NCBI GenBank assembly: GCA_963704565.1
Contig: OY969917.1
Coordinates: 1,860,001-1,924,000, forward strand
Direction: 5' to 3'
Length of the DNA: 64,000 bases
Origin: Rhodoblastus sp963704565
GTDB taxonomy: Bacteria > Pseudomonadota > Alphaproteobacteria > Rhizobiales > Beijerinckiaceae
Shown here: positions 32,735 to 41,958 of the stretch, one piece after another
How positions within the stretch are numbered: the first letter of the stretch is position 1
Layout of the letters: each line of letters begins with the position of its first letter
Position numbers and translations under genes: made by a program
Notes under the pieces: model-generated
The model's input: the letters and a program-made list of their open reading frames with translations, nothing else
Databases searched by the model: none
What the model was told of the DNA's origin: nothing

Positions 32735-33580
32735 TCAATTGCCGGCCCCCGGCGCGCCACGCAGCGACATCAACCCGCGCGAGGGATCGTAAGCGAGAAT
32801 GGCGCCAGCCATGAAGACGAAGGCGCAGCCTGCCGTCACCGCCAGCGCGACCCAGTTGATCTGGCCGTAAAGCGCGAAGCGGATCAGTTCGACCGCATGG
32901 GTGAAGGGATTGGCCTGGCAGACGTAATAAAGCGCCGGACTGCCCTCCTGCACCCGCCACAGCGGATAAAGCGCGGACGAGGCGAAGAACATCGGGAAAA
33001 TCACGAAATTCATGATCCCGGAGAAATTTTCAAGCTGTTTCACCAGCGAGGACAGCAGCATGCCGAGCGCGCCGAGCATCAGCCCCACCAGGAGCAGCGC
33101 CGGCAGCACCGTCAGATAGCCGAGCGGCGGCGGCTGGATGTCCCAGAACCAGGCGATGGCGAGATAGGCATAGACCTGAAGCACGGAAACCAGCGTGCCG
33201 GCGACGAGCTTGCCGGACAGCAGGAAGGCGCGTGGGAAGGGGCTGAGCAGCAGCACCCGCATATTGCCCATTTCGCGGTCATAGACCATCGACAGCGAGG
33301 ATTGCATGCCATTGAACAGCTGGATCATCGCCATCAGGCCGGGCGTGATATAGACCGGATAGAGGATATAGGTGTCATAAGGCGGGATGATCGAGAAGCC
33401 GAGGGTCTGGCGGAAGCCGGCGGCGAAAATGAACAGCCAGACCAGCGGGCGCACCAGAGCCGAGACGAAACGCTCGCGCTGATGCAGGAAACGCAGGCCC
33501 TCGCGCCACACGATGCCCTGGAGGCAGACCAGATAGGAACCGAAAGTCAGGCGGCGGGGCGCGGCGGCTTCGATCGTCAC
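32735..33580 (-). CDS. ABC-2 type permease, PQQ/lanthanide-associated cassette (PedC/LutF-like)
   Basis: A 281-residue inner-membrane permease with six hydrophobic helices and ABC-2 features (RPLVWLFIFAAGFRQ, MVYDREMGNMRVLLLSPFPR, ANPFTHAVELIRFALYGQ). It overlaps the ATPase stop by 4 bp as GTGA and so starts at GTG. It resembles the TIGR03861 family, which accompanies PQQ-dependent alcohol oxidation clusters, and LutF of the methylotroph lanthanide utilisation cluster. The transported compound is not established for this organism. Confidence 0.85.
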   Translation of the reverse strand: MTIEAAAPRRLTFGSYLVCLQGIVWREGLRFLHQRERFVSALVRPLVWLFIFAAGFRQTLGFSIIPPYDTYILYPVYITPGLMAMIQLFNGMQSSLSMVYDREMGNMRVLLLSPFPRAFLLSGKLVAGTLVSVLQVYAYLAIAWFWDIQPPPLGYLTVLPALLLVGLMLGALGMLLSSLVKQLENFSGIMNFVIFPMFFASSALYPLWRVQEGSPALYYVCQANPFTHAVELIRFALYGQINWVALAVTAGCAFVFMAGAILAYDPSRGLMSLRGAPGAGN

Positions 33581-34332
33581 AACGCGCCTCCCTCTTCATC
33601 CGCGCCGATCGACGCGACAAAGGCCGCCCTCATGTCGGCGGCGCCGGTTTTTTCGAGCAGGTCCGACGCCTTGCCCTCGGCCCGCAGCGCGCCCTTGTGC
33701 AGCACGACGACCTTATCGCTCTCGTCGATCTCGTCGGTCAGATGGGTGGCCCAGAGCACGCTGACTCCCTCGCGCGCAACAAGCCCGCGCACCAGTTTGA
33801 GAATATCGGCGCGCGCGCCGATGTCGAGCCCGACCGTCGGCTCGTCGAGCACCAGCAGTCGCGGCTGATGCAGCAGCGCGCGGGCGATTTCGACCCGGCG
33901 CATCTGGCCGCCGGACAGGGCGCGGACCTTGTCTTTGGCGCGGTCGGCGAGATTGACCGCCGCGAGCAGTTCCGCCGTGCGCCGCGCCGCCTCCTTGCGC
34001 CCGACGCCATGCAGCGCGGCGTGATAGAAAAAGTTCTGCGCCACCGAGAGATCGAGGTCGAGCGTGCGCGACTGGAACACCACGCCAAGTTCCGCCAAAG
34101 CCGCGCCGGGATTGAGGTTCAGGTCGCGACCGAGCACTTTGATGACGCCCCGGCGCAAGGCGAAAAGCCGCGTGATCAGCGAAAACAAGGTGCTTTTGCC
34201 GGCGCCGTTGAGGCCGAGCAGCACGCAGAAGGCGCCGGACGCGACGGAGAAGCTGACATCGTCCAACGCCAGGCGCGCGCCGTAGCGATGGCTGACGCCG
34301 GAAATCTCCAAGGCGGGGGGGGTATCGCTCAT
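33577..34332 (-). CDS. ABC transporter ATPase of the PQQ/lanthanide-associated cassette (LutE-like)
   Basis: A 251-residue ATPase: Walker A LGLNGAGKSTLF, Q-loop FQSRTLD, signature LSGGQMRRVEIARAL, Walker B LLVLDEPTVGLD, and H-loop ATHLTDE. These match TIGR03864 (PQQ-dependent catabolism-associated ABC ATPase). It powers the adjacent permease, with which it overlaps by 4 bp, and follows the beta-propeller gene by 27 bp. The expected partners are the binding protein and beta-propeller encoded upstream. Confidence 0.9.
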   Translation of the reverse strand: MSDTPPALEISGVSHRYGARLALDDVSFSVASGAFCVLLGLNGAGKSTLFSLITRLFALRRGVIKVLGRDLNLNPGAALAELGVVFQSRTLDLDLSVAQNFFYHAALHGVGRKEAARRTAELLAAVNLADRAKDKVRALSGGQMRRVEIARALLHQPRLLVLDEPTVGLDIGARADILKLVRGLVAREGVSVLWATHLTDEIDESDKVVVLHKGALRAEGKASDLLEKTGAADMRAAFVASIGADEEGGAL

Positions 34333-34359
34333 GGGCGCCTTTTCATCACGGCTTGTTCA

Positions 34360-35358
34360 TCACGGTTTGGGCGGACCGGGAATCGCCACTTCCCAGGGCG
34401 ATTCCCCGACCTGGATCGATTTGACGACCTTGAGCGCCGCGACATCGATCACCGACACATCATTGGTCACGCCATTGGCGGCGACCAGATATTTCTGATC
34501 CGGGGTGAAGGCGGCGTGCCAGACCCTCTGCCCGACCAGCAGATAGTCGAGCACCCGCCGCGTCTTCACGTCCACCGCCGCGACCCGGTTGGCGGGTCCG
34601 AGGCAGACGAAGGCGAGCTTGCCGTCGCGCGCCATGGTGATTCCGACCGGCTGGATATTTTCCGAGCGCAGGCCGGGGATTGCGAATTTCACCCGATCCT
34701 TGATCTTGTGCGTCGCGGCGTCCAGCACCACCACATCGCCGCCGATTTCCGCCGAGACCCAGACCTCGCTTCCGTCGGGGGTGAAGGCGGCCATGCGCGG
34801 ACGGGAATCGACCAGCACATTGGCGAGCGTCTTGCGGGTCGCGGCGTCCACGAAATGGGCCATATTGGTGGTCTCGGTGGTCGCCACCACCAGCTTGCCG
34901 TCCGGGCTCACCGCCAGCCCCTCCGGCTCGACGCCGACCCGCACCGCGCCCAGCCGCGCCTTGCTGTCGGCGTCGAAGAAGGTGAGGAAATTGCTGTCCT
35001 CGTTGGTCACGTAAAGCGTCTTGCCGTCGGGCGAGACATCGACCCGCTCGGGATCGCGCCCGGCGGGGAATTGCTCGGTCACCGCGCGCTTTTGCGGGTC
35101 GATGATCGCGATCTCATCGGAATCGCCGAGCGCGACATAAAGCTTTTTGTTGTCGGGGCTCACGACAATGCCGCGCGGGCGCTGGGCGAGCGGAATGGTC
35201 GCCTTGACGCTCAGGCTGTCGAGGTCGATCACCGTGACGCTGTTGCCCTTTTCATTGGTGACGAAGGCGTCGAAGGCGCGAGCGGGCGCCAAGGCGCCCG
35301 ACGCGGGAAGAGCGAGTGCGATCAAGGCGAGCGCGAAAAATTTCATTTGAAGCGGCAT
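34360..35358 (-). CDS. Exported YVTN beta-propeller protein (PQQ_ABC_repeats / LutB-like)
   Basis: A 332-residue periplasmic beta-propeller. The signal peptide ends near APARA-FDA. About seven blades follow, each with PDGK-type turns: VVSPDNKKLYVALGDSDEIA, VSPDGKTLYVTNEDSN, VSPDGKLVVATTETTN and so on. The first Met is favoured because GGAG lies 6 bases upstream; a second Met is 4 codons later. It overlaps the binding-protein stop by 16 bp. The family is TIGR03866, found next to PQQ-dependent dehydrogenase systems. Confidence 0.9.
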   Translation of the reverse strand: MPLQMKFFALALIALALPASGALAPARAFDAFVTNEKGNSVTVIDLDSLSVKATIPLAQRPRGIVVSPDNKKLYVALGDSDEIAIIDPQKRAVTEQFPAGRDPERVDVSPDGKTLYVTNEDSNFLTFFDADSKARLGAVRVGVEPEGLAVSPDGKLVVATTETTNMAHFVDAATRKTLANVLVDSRPRMAAFTPDGSEVWVSAEIGGDVVVLDAATHKIKDRVKFAIPGLRSENIQPVGITMARDGKLAFVCLGPANRVAAVDVKTRRVLDYLLVGQRVWHAAFTPDQKYLVAANGVTNDVSVIDVAALKVVKSIQVGESPWEVAIPGPPKP

Positions 35359-36587
35359 TGCGACTCCGGCCGATCGTAGCCAAGCGTGTCCAGTTCCGAG
35401 AACCGATGCATGAAGCCTTCCTGCGGCGAAACCGAGATGACATTGCGGCCGTCGGACAGCAGGATCGGCTGGCGCAATTGCAGATCCCAGTCGCGCAAGG
35501 TGAGCTTTTGGCCCTTGAAGGCGGCGAGCGCGAAATCGCCGGACAGGAAAAAGGCCTTCATCGCGCCCGCGTCGCCCGCCGCGCCATGGGAGGCCGCCTC
35601 GCCGATCATCCGCGCCGCCGTCCAGGCGTTCATGTCGAGCGCGGTCATGTGGCGGCTGAATTTGCGCTCGAACCGCCGCTGCAATTGCTCCGCCCCCCAG
35701 CTCTCGTTGGAGGCGTCCCAGGAGGTCGGAACCAGCCCGGCCGAACCGGCGACCGGGCGCGGATCCCAGGTGCGATAGGGCAAATAATCGGCGAAGACCG
35801 CGCTTTCATCCGCCGCGACCAATATGTCGTAAGCCGGCGCGCCCTGGGTGAAGGCGGGAATCTGCTTCTGGATCAGGGCGACGCCGCTGTCGGACTGCCG
35901 GGCGCCGCCGCGATCCTCGAACACCCGCTCCTCGACCAGCTTGGCGCCGAATCGGGCGCCCGCCCGCTTGAGGTCGTTCGCCCACAGCTTGTCCTCGGGG
36001 TGGGAGCCGACGACCAGGAACCATTTCCGCCATTGCTTCCAGATCAGATATTGCGCCAGGGCGTCGGCGAGCATCGCCCGGCTCGGGGCGACATGAACGA
36101 CATTGGCGCGGCAGAACTCCTGGCGCAGAACGTCGTCGGACGCGCCGACATTGAAGATCAGCATTTTGGCGGCGGCGGGACTGTCGGCGGCGGCGAGCAG
36201 CACGCCGGCCGGAAGATCGGCGACGACGAAATTCACGCCCTGCCCGGCCAGATCGCCCAAAGCCTTGGCCGCGTCCTCGCCGGGCTTGAGACGGCGCGGC
36301 GCAAAAGTGAATTTCTGGCCCAGGAATTCGCCAGTGTCGTTGTCGTCGTCCAGACCGGCGAGCGCGCCGGCCTCGCCATTGTTTTCGGCGGGAAGCGCGA
36401 GGCGCGAAATCGCGGTTCCCGACTCCGCCCGGCGCAGATAGCCGATCTTGAAGGTCTGGACGGGCGGCGCGGCCTCCGCCGGCGCCGGCTGCGCCGACGC
36501 CGGGGGCGCCAAATGCGACAGGCTCGTCAAGGCGGCGGCCAAGGCGATAAACCCGCGCCGGCAAGACCGCGAAAAGCAAATCGACAC
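35343..36587 (-). CDS. Periplasmic binding protein of the cassette (PQQ_ABC_bind / LutA-like)
   Basis: A 414-residue exported protein of the periplasmic-binding-protein type 1 fold. The likely GTG start at 36587 has GGGAG 5 bases upstream and directly opens the signal peptide (CRRGFIALAAALTSL, cut near ASAQ). The core contains IGYLRRAESGTAISRLALP, DLPAGVLLAAADSPAAAKML, WFLVVGSHPEDKLWANDLKR and ALDMNAWTAARMIGEA. It matches TIGR03863. The gene begins the four-gene transcript. The intergenic space upstream (36588-36775) is shared with the divergent PHA-synthase-like gene. Confidence 0.87.
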   Translation of the reverse strand: MSICFSRSCRRGFIALAAALTSLSHLAPPASAQPAPAEAAPPVQTFKIGYLRRAESGTAISRLALPAENNGEAGALAGLDDDNDTGEFLGQKFTFAPRRLKPGEDAAKALGDLAGQGVNFVVADLPAGVLLAAADSPAAAKMLIFNVGASDDVLRQEFCRANVVHVAPSRAMLADALAQYLIWKQWRKWFLVVGSHPEDKLWANDLKRAGARFGAKLVEERVFEDRGGARQSDSGVALIQKQIPAFTQGAPAYDILVAADESAVFADYLPYRTWDPRPVAGSAGLVPTSWDASNESWGAEQLQRRFERKFSRHMTALDMNAWTAARMIGEAASHGAAGDAGAMKAFFLSGDFALAAFKGQKLTLRDWDLQLRQPILLSDGRNVISVSPQEGFMHRFSELDTLGYDRPESQCRFK

Positions 36588-36775
36588 GGCGTCTCCCACC
36601 CGCGCTTGGTTGATTGTTGCGTGCGCGTGGAAAAGTTTAGCCACGCCGGCCGGTCGCCGGCAAGCGCCGCTGACTGGCGCCTTAGGCCAATTGCGCGGCA
36701 AGCCGCGAAAATTCTTCGCCCTTTTGCCGCAATTCGCGCGAGAATGACGCCATGGCGCGCGGCGGGGACCGGGAT

Positions 36776-37915
36776 ATGGATTGGACGAGGCTGTTCTGGC
36801 CCGGTCTTTTCGCGGCCGAAGCCGGGCTAGCTTTCGCCCGGACGATGATGGCGGGGGTTCGGCCTTCGCCGCCGCCCCGCCCCGAACCTGTCTGGGCGAG
36901 CGCCAATGAGGTCGCGCTCACGCTTTCCACGGCGCGGCTGCGGCGTTTCGACCGTCCGGCCGCCGGGAACGGGGGAACGCCGATCCTGGTTTGCGCGCCT
37001 TACGCCCTGCATGACGCGCGAATCGCCGATCTGGCCGAAGGCCACAGCCTGATGGCGCGGCTCGGCGAAGCGAAACGCCCGCTTTATCTGGTCGAATGGC
37101 TGTCGGCGCGCGAAGACCAGATTTTTCGCGGCATCGACGACTATCTCGCCGATCTTGTCGTCATGGTGGACGAGATCGGCGGATGCTGCGACTTCGTCGG
37201 CCTGTGCCAGGGCGGCTGGCTTGGCCTTGTCTTCGCGGCGCGCTTTCCGGAGAAGGCGCGGAAGCTGGTCATCGCCGCCGCCCCGATCGACACCGAGGCC
37301 CAGGAAAGCCCGTTTTCGGCGCTGGCTCACGCGACGCCGCTCGAAACCTTCCAGGAACTGGCGCGGCTCGGCGAAGGCCTGGCGCGCGGCGCCGAGGCCC
37401 AAAGGTTCTGGGCGCTGGCGGCGCGCGGCGACGCGGAGATTCACGCCCTGCTGCAAAGCGATCTGCCGCTCAACTCGCGGGCCTTTGCCGCCCGCGCCGC
37501 GATGTTTCGCGCCTGGAGCGGCGCGCCGCTCGACCTGCCCGGCGCCTATTATCTCGAAACGGTCGAAAAACTGTACAAGCGCAACGAACTGGCGCGCGGC
37601 GAGTTCGTCGCCCTGGGCAAGAGGATCGATTTGCGCGCCATGCGCGCGCCGCTTTATCTGATCGCGGCGGAAGACGACGACATCGCCGCGCCGGAGCAGA
37701 CCTTCGCCTGCGCCCGTCTGGTCGGGACGCCTCGGCAAGCGATCAGGCGAAGAATCGTTCCCGGCGGCCACCTCGACTTGTTTATGGGCCGCCGGACGCT
37801 TGAAACGCTCTGGCCGGAGGTCGCCGCCTGGCTTGGCGCGCCCTCGCCACGGAAGCGCGCCAAAATTTCGGGCGGCAAGATTTCAGGCGGAAAGATTTCG
37901 GGCGTCAGGCCTTGA
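36776..37915 (+). CDS. PHA-synthase-like alpha/beta hydrolase
   Basis: A 379-residue alpha/beta-hydrolase with a cysteine nucleophile elbow, DFVGLCQGGWLGLVFAARF (G-x-C-x-G), as in PhaC polyhydroxyalkanoate synthases rather than a Ser esterase. The acid is in YLIAAEDDDIAAPEQ and the His in VPGGHLDLFMGRRTLE. It is shorter than class I PhaC and lacks its large N-terminal domain, so polymerase activity is uncertain. The start at 36776 follows GGGGACCGGGAT; another ATG lies 24 bp upstream. The C-terminus carries three KISGG-like repeats and overlaps the convergent mscL by 11 bp. Confidence 0.75.
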   Translation: MDWTRLFWPGLFAAEAGLAFARTMMAGVRPSPPPRPEPVWASANEVALTLSTARLRRFDRPAAGNGGTPILVCAPYALHDARIADLAEGHSLMARLGEAKRPLYLVEWLSAREDQIFRGIDDYLADLVVMVDEIGGCCDFVGLCQGGWLGLVFAARFPEKARKLVIAAAPIDTEAQESPFSALAHATPLETFQELARLGEGLARGAEAQRFWALAARGDAEIHALLQSDLPLNSRAFAARAAMFRAWSGAPLDLPGAYYLETVEKLYKRNELARGEFVALGKRIDLRAMRAPLYLIAAEDDDIAAPEQTFACARLVGTPRQAIRRRIVPGGHLDLFMGRRTLETLWPEVAAWLGAPSPRKRAKISGGKISGGKISGVRP

Positions 37916-38342
37916 CGCCGTCCTTGTTGGCGAGAAGGTCGCGGATTTCCGCCAGCAGCACCTCGTTGCGCGGCGGCGCGGGCGGCGTGGCGGGCGCCTC
38001 GTCCTTCTTCGTCAACAGCTGATTGATCGCGCGGATCATCAGGAACAGAGCGAAAGCGATGATCACGAAGTTCAGCGCCGCGGTGAGGAAGGCGCCGTAG
38101 CCGAAGGCCGCGCCGATTTTCTTGGCGTCAGCATAGGCCGGATGATTGGCGAGTTTCGAGCTGAGCGCGATATAATAATTGGAGAAATCGAGGCCGCCTG
38201 GCGTGATCGCGCCAATCAGAGGCATGATGATGTCGTCAACCAGCGAACCGACGATCTTGCCGAAAGCCGCGCCGATGATCACGCCGACCGCGAGGTCGAG
38301 CGCATTGCCGCGCATGGCGAATTTTTTAAAATCTTCTAACAT
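37905..38342 (-). CDS. mscL: Large-conductance mechanosensitive channel
   Basis: A 145-residue MscL that opens at high membrane tension during osmotic downshock. MLEDFKKFAMRGNALDLAVG is the N-terminal amphipathic helix and start of TM1. TM1 and TM2 (NFVIIAFALFLMIRAINQL) flank a periplasmic loop, and the C-terminal bundle carries NEVLLAEIRDLL. The start at 38342 gives the usual length. It overlaps the end of the convergent hydrolase gene. Confidence 0.95.
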   Translation of the reverse strand: MLEDFKKFAMRGNALDLAVGVIIGAAFGKIVGSLVDDIIMPLIGAITPGGLDFSNYYIALSSKLANHPAYADAKKIGAAFGYGAFLTAALNFVIIAFALFLMIRAINQLLTKKDEAPATPPAPPRNEVLLAEIRDLLANKDGVKA

Positions 38343-38466
38343 GCCGAAACCCCCGTTCAGCCGCGCGACATCGCGCTGACGCGAGGTTAAGCCGAGGCCA
38401 AGAGCAGGGTCAATCCTCGGTGAAGACTGCAATCCTTGGGAACCGCGCGACAGGAGCGACAGGACG

Positions 38467-41400
38467 TTGAGTTGGATCAGCCTTTCGGCGACCTTGCTTT
38501 ATTTTCTCGGCCTGCTCGCTTTGGCGGTTCAGGGCGACCGACACGCCGCGCGCTTCTCCGGCGAAAGAACCCGGCGAATCGTTTACGTGCTGGGTCTTGG
38601 CGTCTATTGCACCTCCTGGACCTTTTTCGGCTCGGTCGGGCTCGCCTCGACCAACGGCCTCGATTTTCTCCCCATCTATATCGGGCCGATGCTGGTCTTC
38701 GGCTTCGGCTGGCCTTTGGTGGCGCGGGTCGCGCGCATCGCGCGGGCGCAGAACATCACCTCCATCGCCGACTTTCTCGCCGCCCGCTACGGCAAGTCGG
38801 AGGCCGTGGCGGCGGTGGCGGCGGTGATCGCGGCGATCGGCGTCGTGCCCTATATCGCCTTGCAGCTCAAGGCGATTTCGGCGACGCTGATGATCGGTTT
38901 CGGATCGTCGGCGCCCCTTGCCCCCACCCCGGAAGGGCCGGATCGCCTCGCGCTCGCGGTCGCGCTTCTGCTTGCCTTGTTCGCCATGGCCTTCGGCACG
39001 CGGCGGGTCGAGGCCGGCGAGCGCCAGAACGGGCTGATGGCGACCATCGCCGCCGAATCCGTCGCCAAGCTGCTCGCCTTCCTCATCGTCGGCGCCTTCG
39101 TGGTCTGGGGCATGTTCGGCGGGTTGACCGACCTGTTTCACCGCGCCGCCGCCGCGCCCGCCGTCTGGGCGGCGCTCTCTTCGCCGCCCGATCCCGCGGT
39201 CTGGACCACGCTGACCCTGCTTTCCAGCGGCGCCATCCTGTTCCTGCCCCGGCAGTTCCATGTCGCCATTGTCGAGAACCACAGCGAGAACGACATCAAG
39301 ACCGCGGCGGTCGTCTTTCCGCTCTATCTGCTGGCGATCAATTTCTTCGTCATTCCGCTCGCAATCGCCGGCCTGCTCAAGCTTCCCCATGCGATCGACC
39401 GCGACATCGCCGTGATGGCTTTGCCGCTCGCCGCCGGCAATGGGCCGGTGGCCTTCATCGCCATGATCGGCGGCCTTTCGGCGGCCACCGCCATGGTGGT
39501 GGTCGAATCGGTCGCGCTGTCGATCATGGCCTCGAACAATCTCGTCCTGCCGCTGCTGCTGCGCGCGGGCCGCTGGCCCGGCGGCGGCGCGCGCGCTTAC
39601 GTCGAAGGCGAAGCCGGGCGGCTGATCCTGCGGGTGCGGCGCGCCGCGATCCTCGTCGTCCTGGTTCTGGCCTTCTTCTACTACCGCCTCGTCGGCGAGG
39701 CCCATCTCGCCTCGATCGGCATTCTGTCCTTCGCCTGCGTCGCGCAATTCGGTCCGGCCTTCGTCGGCGCCCTGACCTGGCGGCGTGGAACTTCGCTCGG
39801 CGCCATCGCCGGCCTGATCACTGGCCTCGCCATCTGGACTTTCATTCTGCTCGCGCCGTCGATTGACGCCGGCCTGGCAAACCAGCCCGTCGCCTATAAC
39901 GCGCAGATGGCGACGGTCGTCCATGGCGTGTTCTGGAGCCTGTCCGGCAACGCGCTCGCCTATATCGTCTTTTCCCTCGCCCGCCAGCCGACCCCGATCG
40001 AACGCCTTCAAGCCGATATTTTCGTCGGCAACGACGCGGCGCCCATGGCGCAGGCCTTTCGGCTGTGGCGCGCTAGCGTCCAGGCCGCCGAGGTCGAGGC
40101 CAATGTCGCGCGCTATCTCGGCGGACCGCGCACCCACGAGGCCTTCGAGTCCTTTTTCGCCGGCCGCGGCCAGACTTACGACCCGCAAGCCGAGGCGGAC
40201 ATCCACATGTTGCGGATCGCCGAGCATCTGCTCGCCTCGGCGATCGGCGCGGCCTCCGCGCGGCTGGTGCTGTCGCTGCTGCTGCGGCGGCGCAATGTCT
40301 CCAGCGCCGCCGCGCTGCGGCTCCTGGACGACGCCTCCGCCGCTTTGCTCTACAATCGCGAAATGCTCCAGCACGCCCTGGATTTCACCCGTCAGGGCAT
40401 TTCTGTCTTCGACGCCGATCTCCGCCTCACCTGCTGGAACCGGGAATTCCGCGACATGTTCGGCCTGCCCGCCCATTACGCCCGCAATGGCGTGGCGCTC
40501 GACGACATATTGCGCTTCAACGCCGAGCGCGGGCTTTACGGCGAGGGCGCGGTGGACGAACTGGTCGTCGGCCGCCTCGAACGCCTGACCAATTCCGAAC
40601 CGTTCCGGGTGCGGCTCGCGCCCTCCGGGAAGGCGATCGAGACGCGCTCGGCGCGCATGCCCGACGGCGGCCTGGTGGTCACCTATACCGACGTCACCGA
40701 GCAATTCGCCGCCGAACAGGCGCTGGAGGCCGCCAATGAAAGCCTGGAGCGGCGGGTGCGCGAGCGCACCGAGGAGCTGACCCAGCTCAACGACGAACTG
40801 GCGCGCGCCAAGGCCGAGGCCGAGCGCGCCAATATCTCCAAGACCCGCTTCCTCGCCGCCGCCGGCCACGACATCCTCCAGCCGCTCAACGCCGCGCGGC
40901 TTTACGCCGCGACCATGATGCAGCGCGCCGCAGCCGGCGCGCCTTCAAAGGAAACCGGCGCGCTGGCGCATAATGTCGATTCCGCGCTCGAGGCGGTGGA
41001 GGATATTTTCTCGGCCCTGCTCGAAATGTCGCGGCTCGACGCGGGCGCGATGAAGGTCGAATTAAGCTCCTTCCCGGTCAGCGATCTGTTCAACCAGCTC
41101 AAGATCGAATTCGCGCCGCTCGCCGAGAAGAAGCAGTTGAAGCTGACCTTCATCCCGTGCTCGCTCGCGGTGCGCTCGGATCGCCGGCTGCTGCGCCGCC
41201 TGTTGCAGAACCTCGTCTCCAACGCGGTCAAATACACCCGCTCGGGGCGCGTCCTGGTCGGCGCGCGAAGGCTGCGCGGAAAAGTGCGGTTCGAGGTGTG
41301 GGACACGGGCCTCGGCATTCCGCCGGAGAAACAGAAAAGCGTGTTCCGCGAATTCGAACGGCTCGACGCCAGCGCCGCCGAACCGGGCCTCGGCCTCGGC

Positions 41401-41958
41401 CTGTCCATCGTCGAGCGCATGGCGCGGGTGCTCAACCATCCGCTGTCTCTCAGATCGACGCCGGGAAAGGGCTCGGTCTTCACCGTCACGGCGCCGCTTG
41501 GCGTGGCGGCGCCGCGGGCTTCGGCGCCCGACGACGCCCCCGCCGCCGCGCCGCGCCAGTCGCCCCTCGCCGGCATGGTCGTGGTCGCCATCGACAATGA
41601 CAAATCCATCGTCGACGGGATGCGCGCGCTGCTGTCGTCCTGGGGCTGCGTCCCGGTCGTCGCCACCAACCAGCGCGAGGCGGCCGCGGATCTGGCGCGC
41701 CGGAACCGGACGCCGGACGCCGTGCTCGCCGACTATCACCTCGACGAGGGCGACGGGGTGGACGCCATCGTCGCCTTGCGCTGGCGCTTCGGCGCGTCCA
41801 TTTCCGCCGCGCTGATCACCGCCGACCGCTCGCAGGACATGCGCGCCCGCGCGCGGGAAAAGGACATCACCGTGATTAACAAGCCGCTCAAGCCGGCGAC
41901 TTTGCGCGCCCTTCTGGCGCAGTGGCGGTCCGCCGCCGCGACGGCGTCGCCGGGCTGA
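38467..41958 (+). CDS. Hybrid sensor kinase fused to a sodium/solute symporter domain (CbrA-like)
   Basis: A 1163-residue protein. The N-terminal ~480 residues are a thirteen-helix SSS transporter-like domain (GVYCTSWTFFGSVG, NITSIADFLAARYG). A PAS-like domain follows around FTRQGISVFDADLRLTCWNR, then a coiled coil, the phosphoacceptor helix AAGHDILQPLNAARLYAATM (His in GHD), the ATPase (LVSNAVKYT, DTGLGIP, GLGLGLSIVERMA), and a receiver with DYHLDEGD. It resembles CbrA-type kinases, which link transport or metabolite sensing to carbon/nitrogen control. The start is TTG behind AGGAG; no ATG is available. The 3' end overlaps phaZ by 71 bp. Confidence 0.88.
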   Translation: MSWISLSATLLYFLGLLALAVQGDRHAARFSGERTRRIVYVLGLGVYCTSWTFFGSVGLASTNGLDFLPIYIGPMLVFGFGWPLVARVARIARAQNITSIADFLAARYGKSEAVAAVAAVIAAIGVVPYIALQLKAISATLMIGFGSSAPLAPTPEGPDRLALAVALLLALFAMAFGTRRVEAGERQNGLMATIAAESVAKLLAFLIVGAFVVWGMFGGLTDLFHRAAAAPAVWAALSSPPDPAVWTTLTLLSSGAILFLPRQFHVAIVENHSENDIKTAAVVFPLYLLAINFFVIPLAIAGLLKLPHAIDRDIAVMALPLAAGNGPVAFIAMIGGLSAATAMVVVESVALSIMASNNLVLPLLLRAGRWPGGGARAYVEGEAGRLILRVRRAAILVVLVLAFFYYRLVGEAHLASIGILSFACVAQFGPAFVGALTWRRGTSLGAIAGLITGLAIWTFILLAPSIDAGLANQPVAYNAQMATVVHGVFWSLSGNALAYIVFSLARQPTPIERLQADIFVGNDAAPMAQAFRLWRASVQAAEVEANVARYLGGPRTHEAFESFFAGRGQTYDPQAEADIHMLRIAEHLLASAIGAASARLVLSLLLRRRNVSSAAALRLLDDASAALLYNREMLQHALDFTRQGISVFDADLRLTCWNREFRDMFGLPAHYARNGVALDDILRFNAERGLYGEGAVDELVVGRLERLTNSEPFRVRLAPSGKAIETRSARMPDGGLVVTYTDVTEQFAAEQALEAANESLERRVRERTEELTQLNDELARAKAEAERANISKTRFLAAAGHDILQPLNAARLYAATMMQRAAAGAPSKETGALAHNVDSALEAVEDIFSALLEMSRLDAGAMKVELSSFPVSDLFNQLKIEFAPLAEKKQLKLTFIPCSLAVRSDRRLLRRLLQNLVSNAVKYTRSGRVLVGARRLRGKVRFEVWDTGLGIPPEKQKSVFREFERLDASAAEPGLGLGLSIVERMARVLNHPLSLRSTPGKGSVFTVTAPLGVAAPRASAPDDAPAAAPRQSPLAGMVVVAIDNDKSIVDGMRALLSSWGCVPVVATNQREAAADLARRNRTPDAVLADYHLDEGDGVDAIVALRWRFGASISAALITADRSQDMRARAREKDITVINKPLKPATLRALLAQWRSAAATASPG

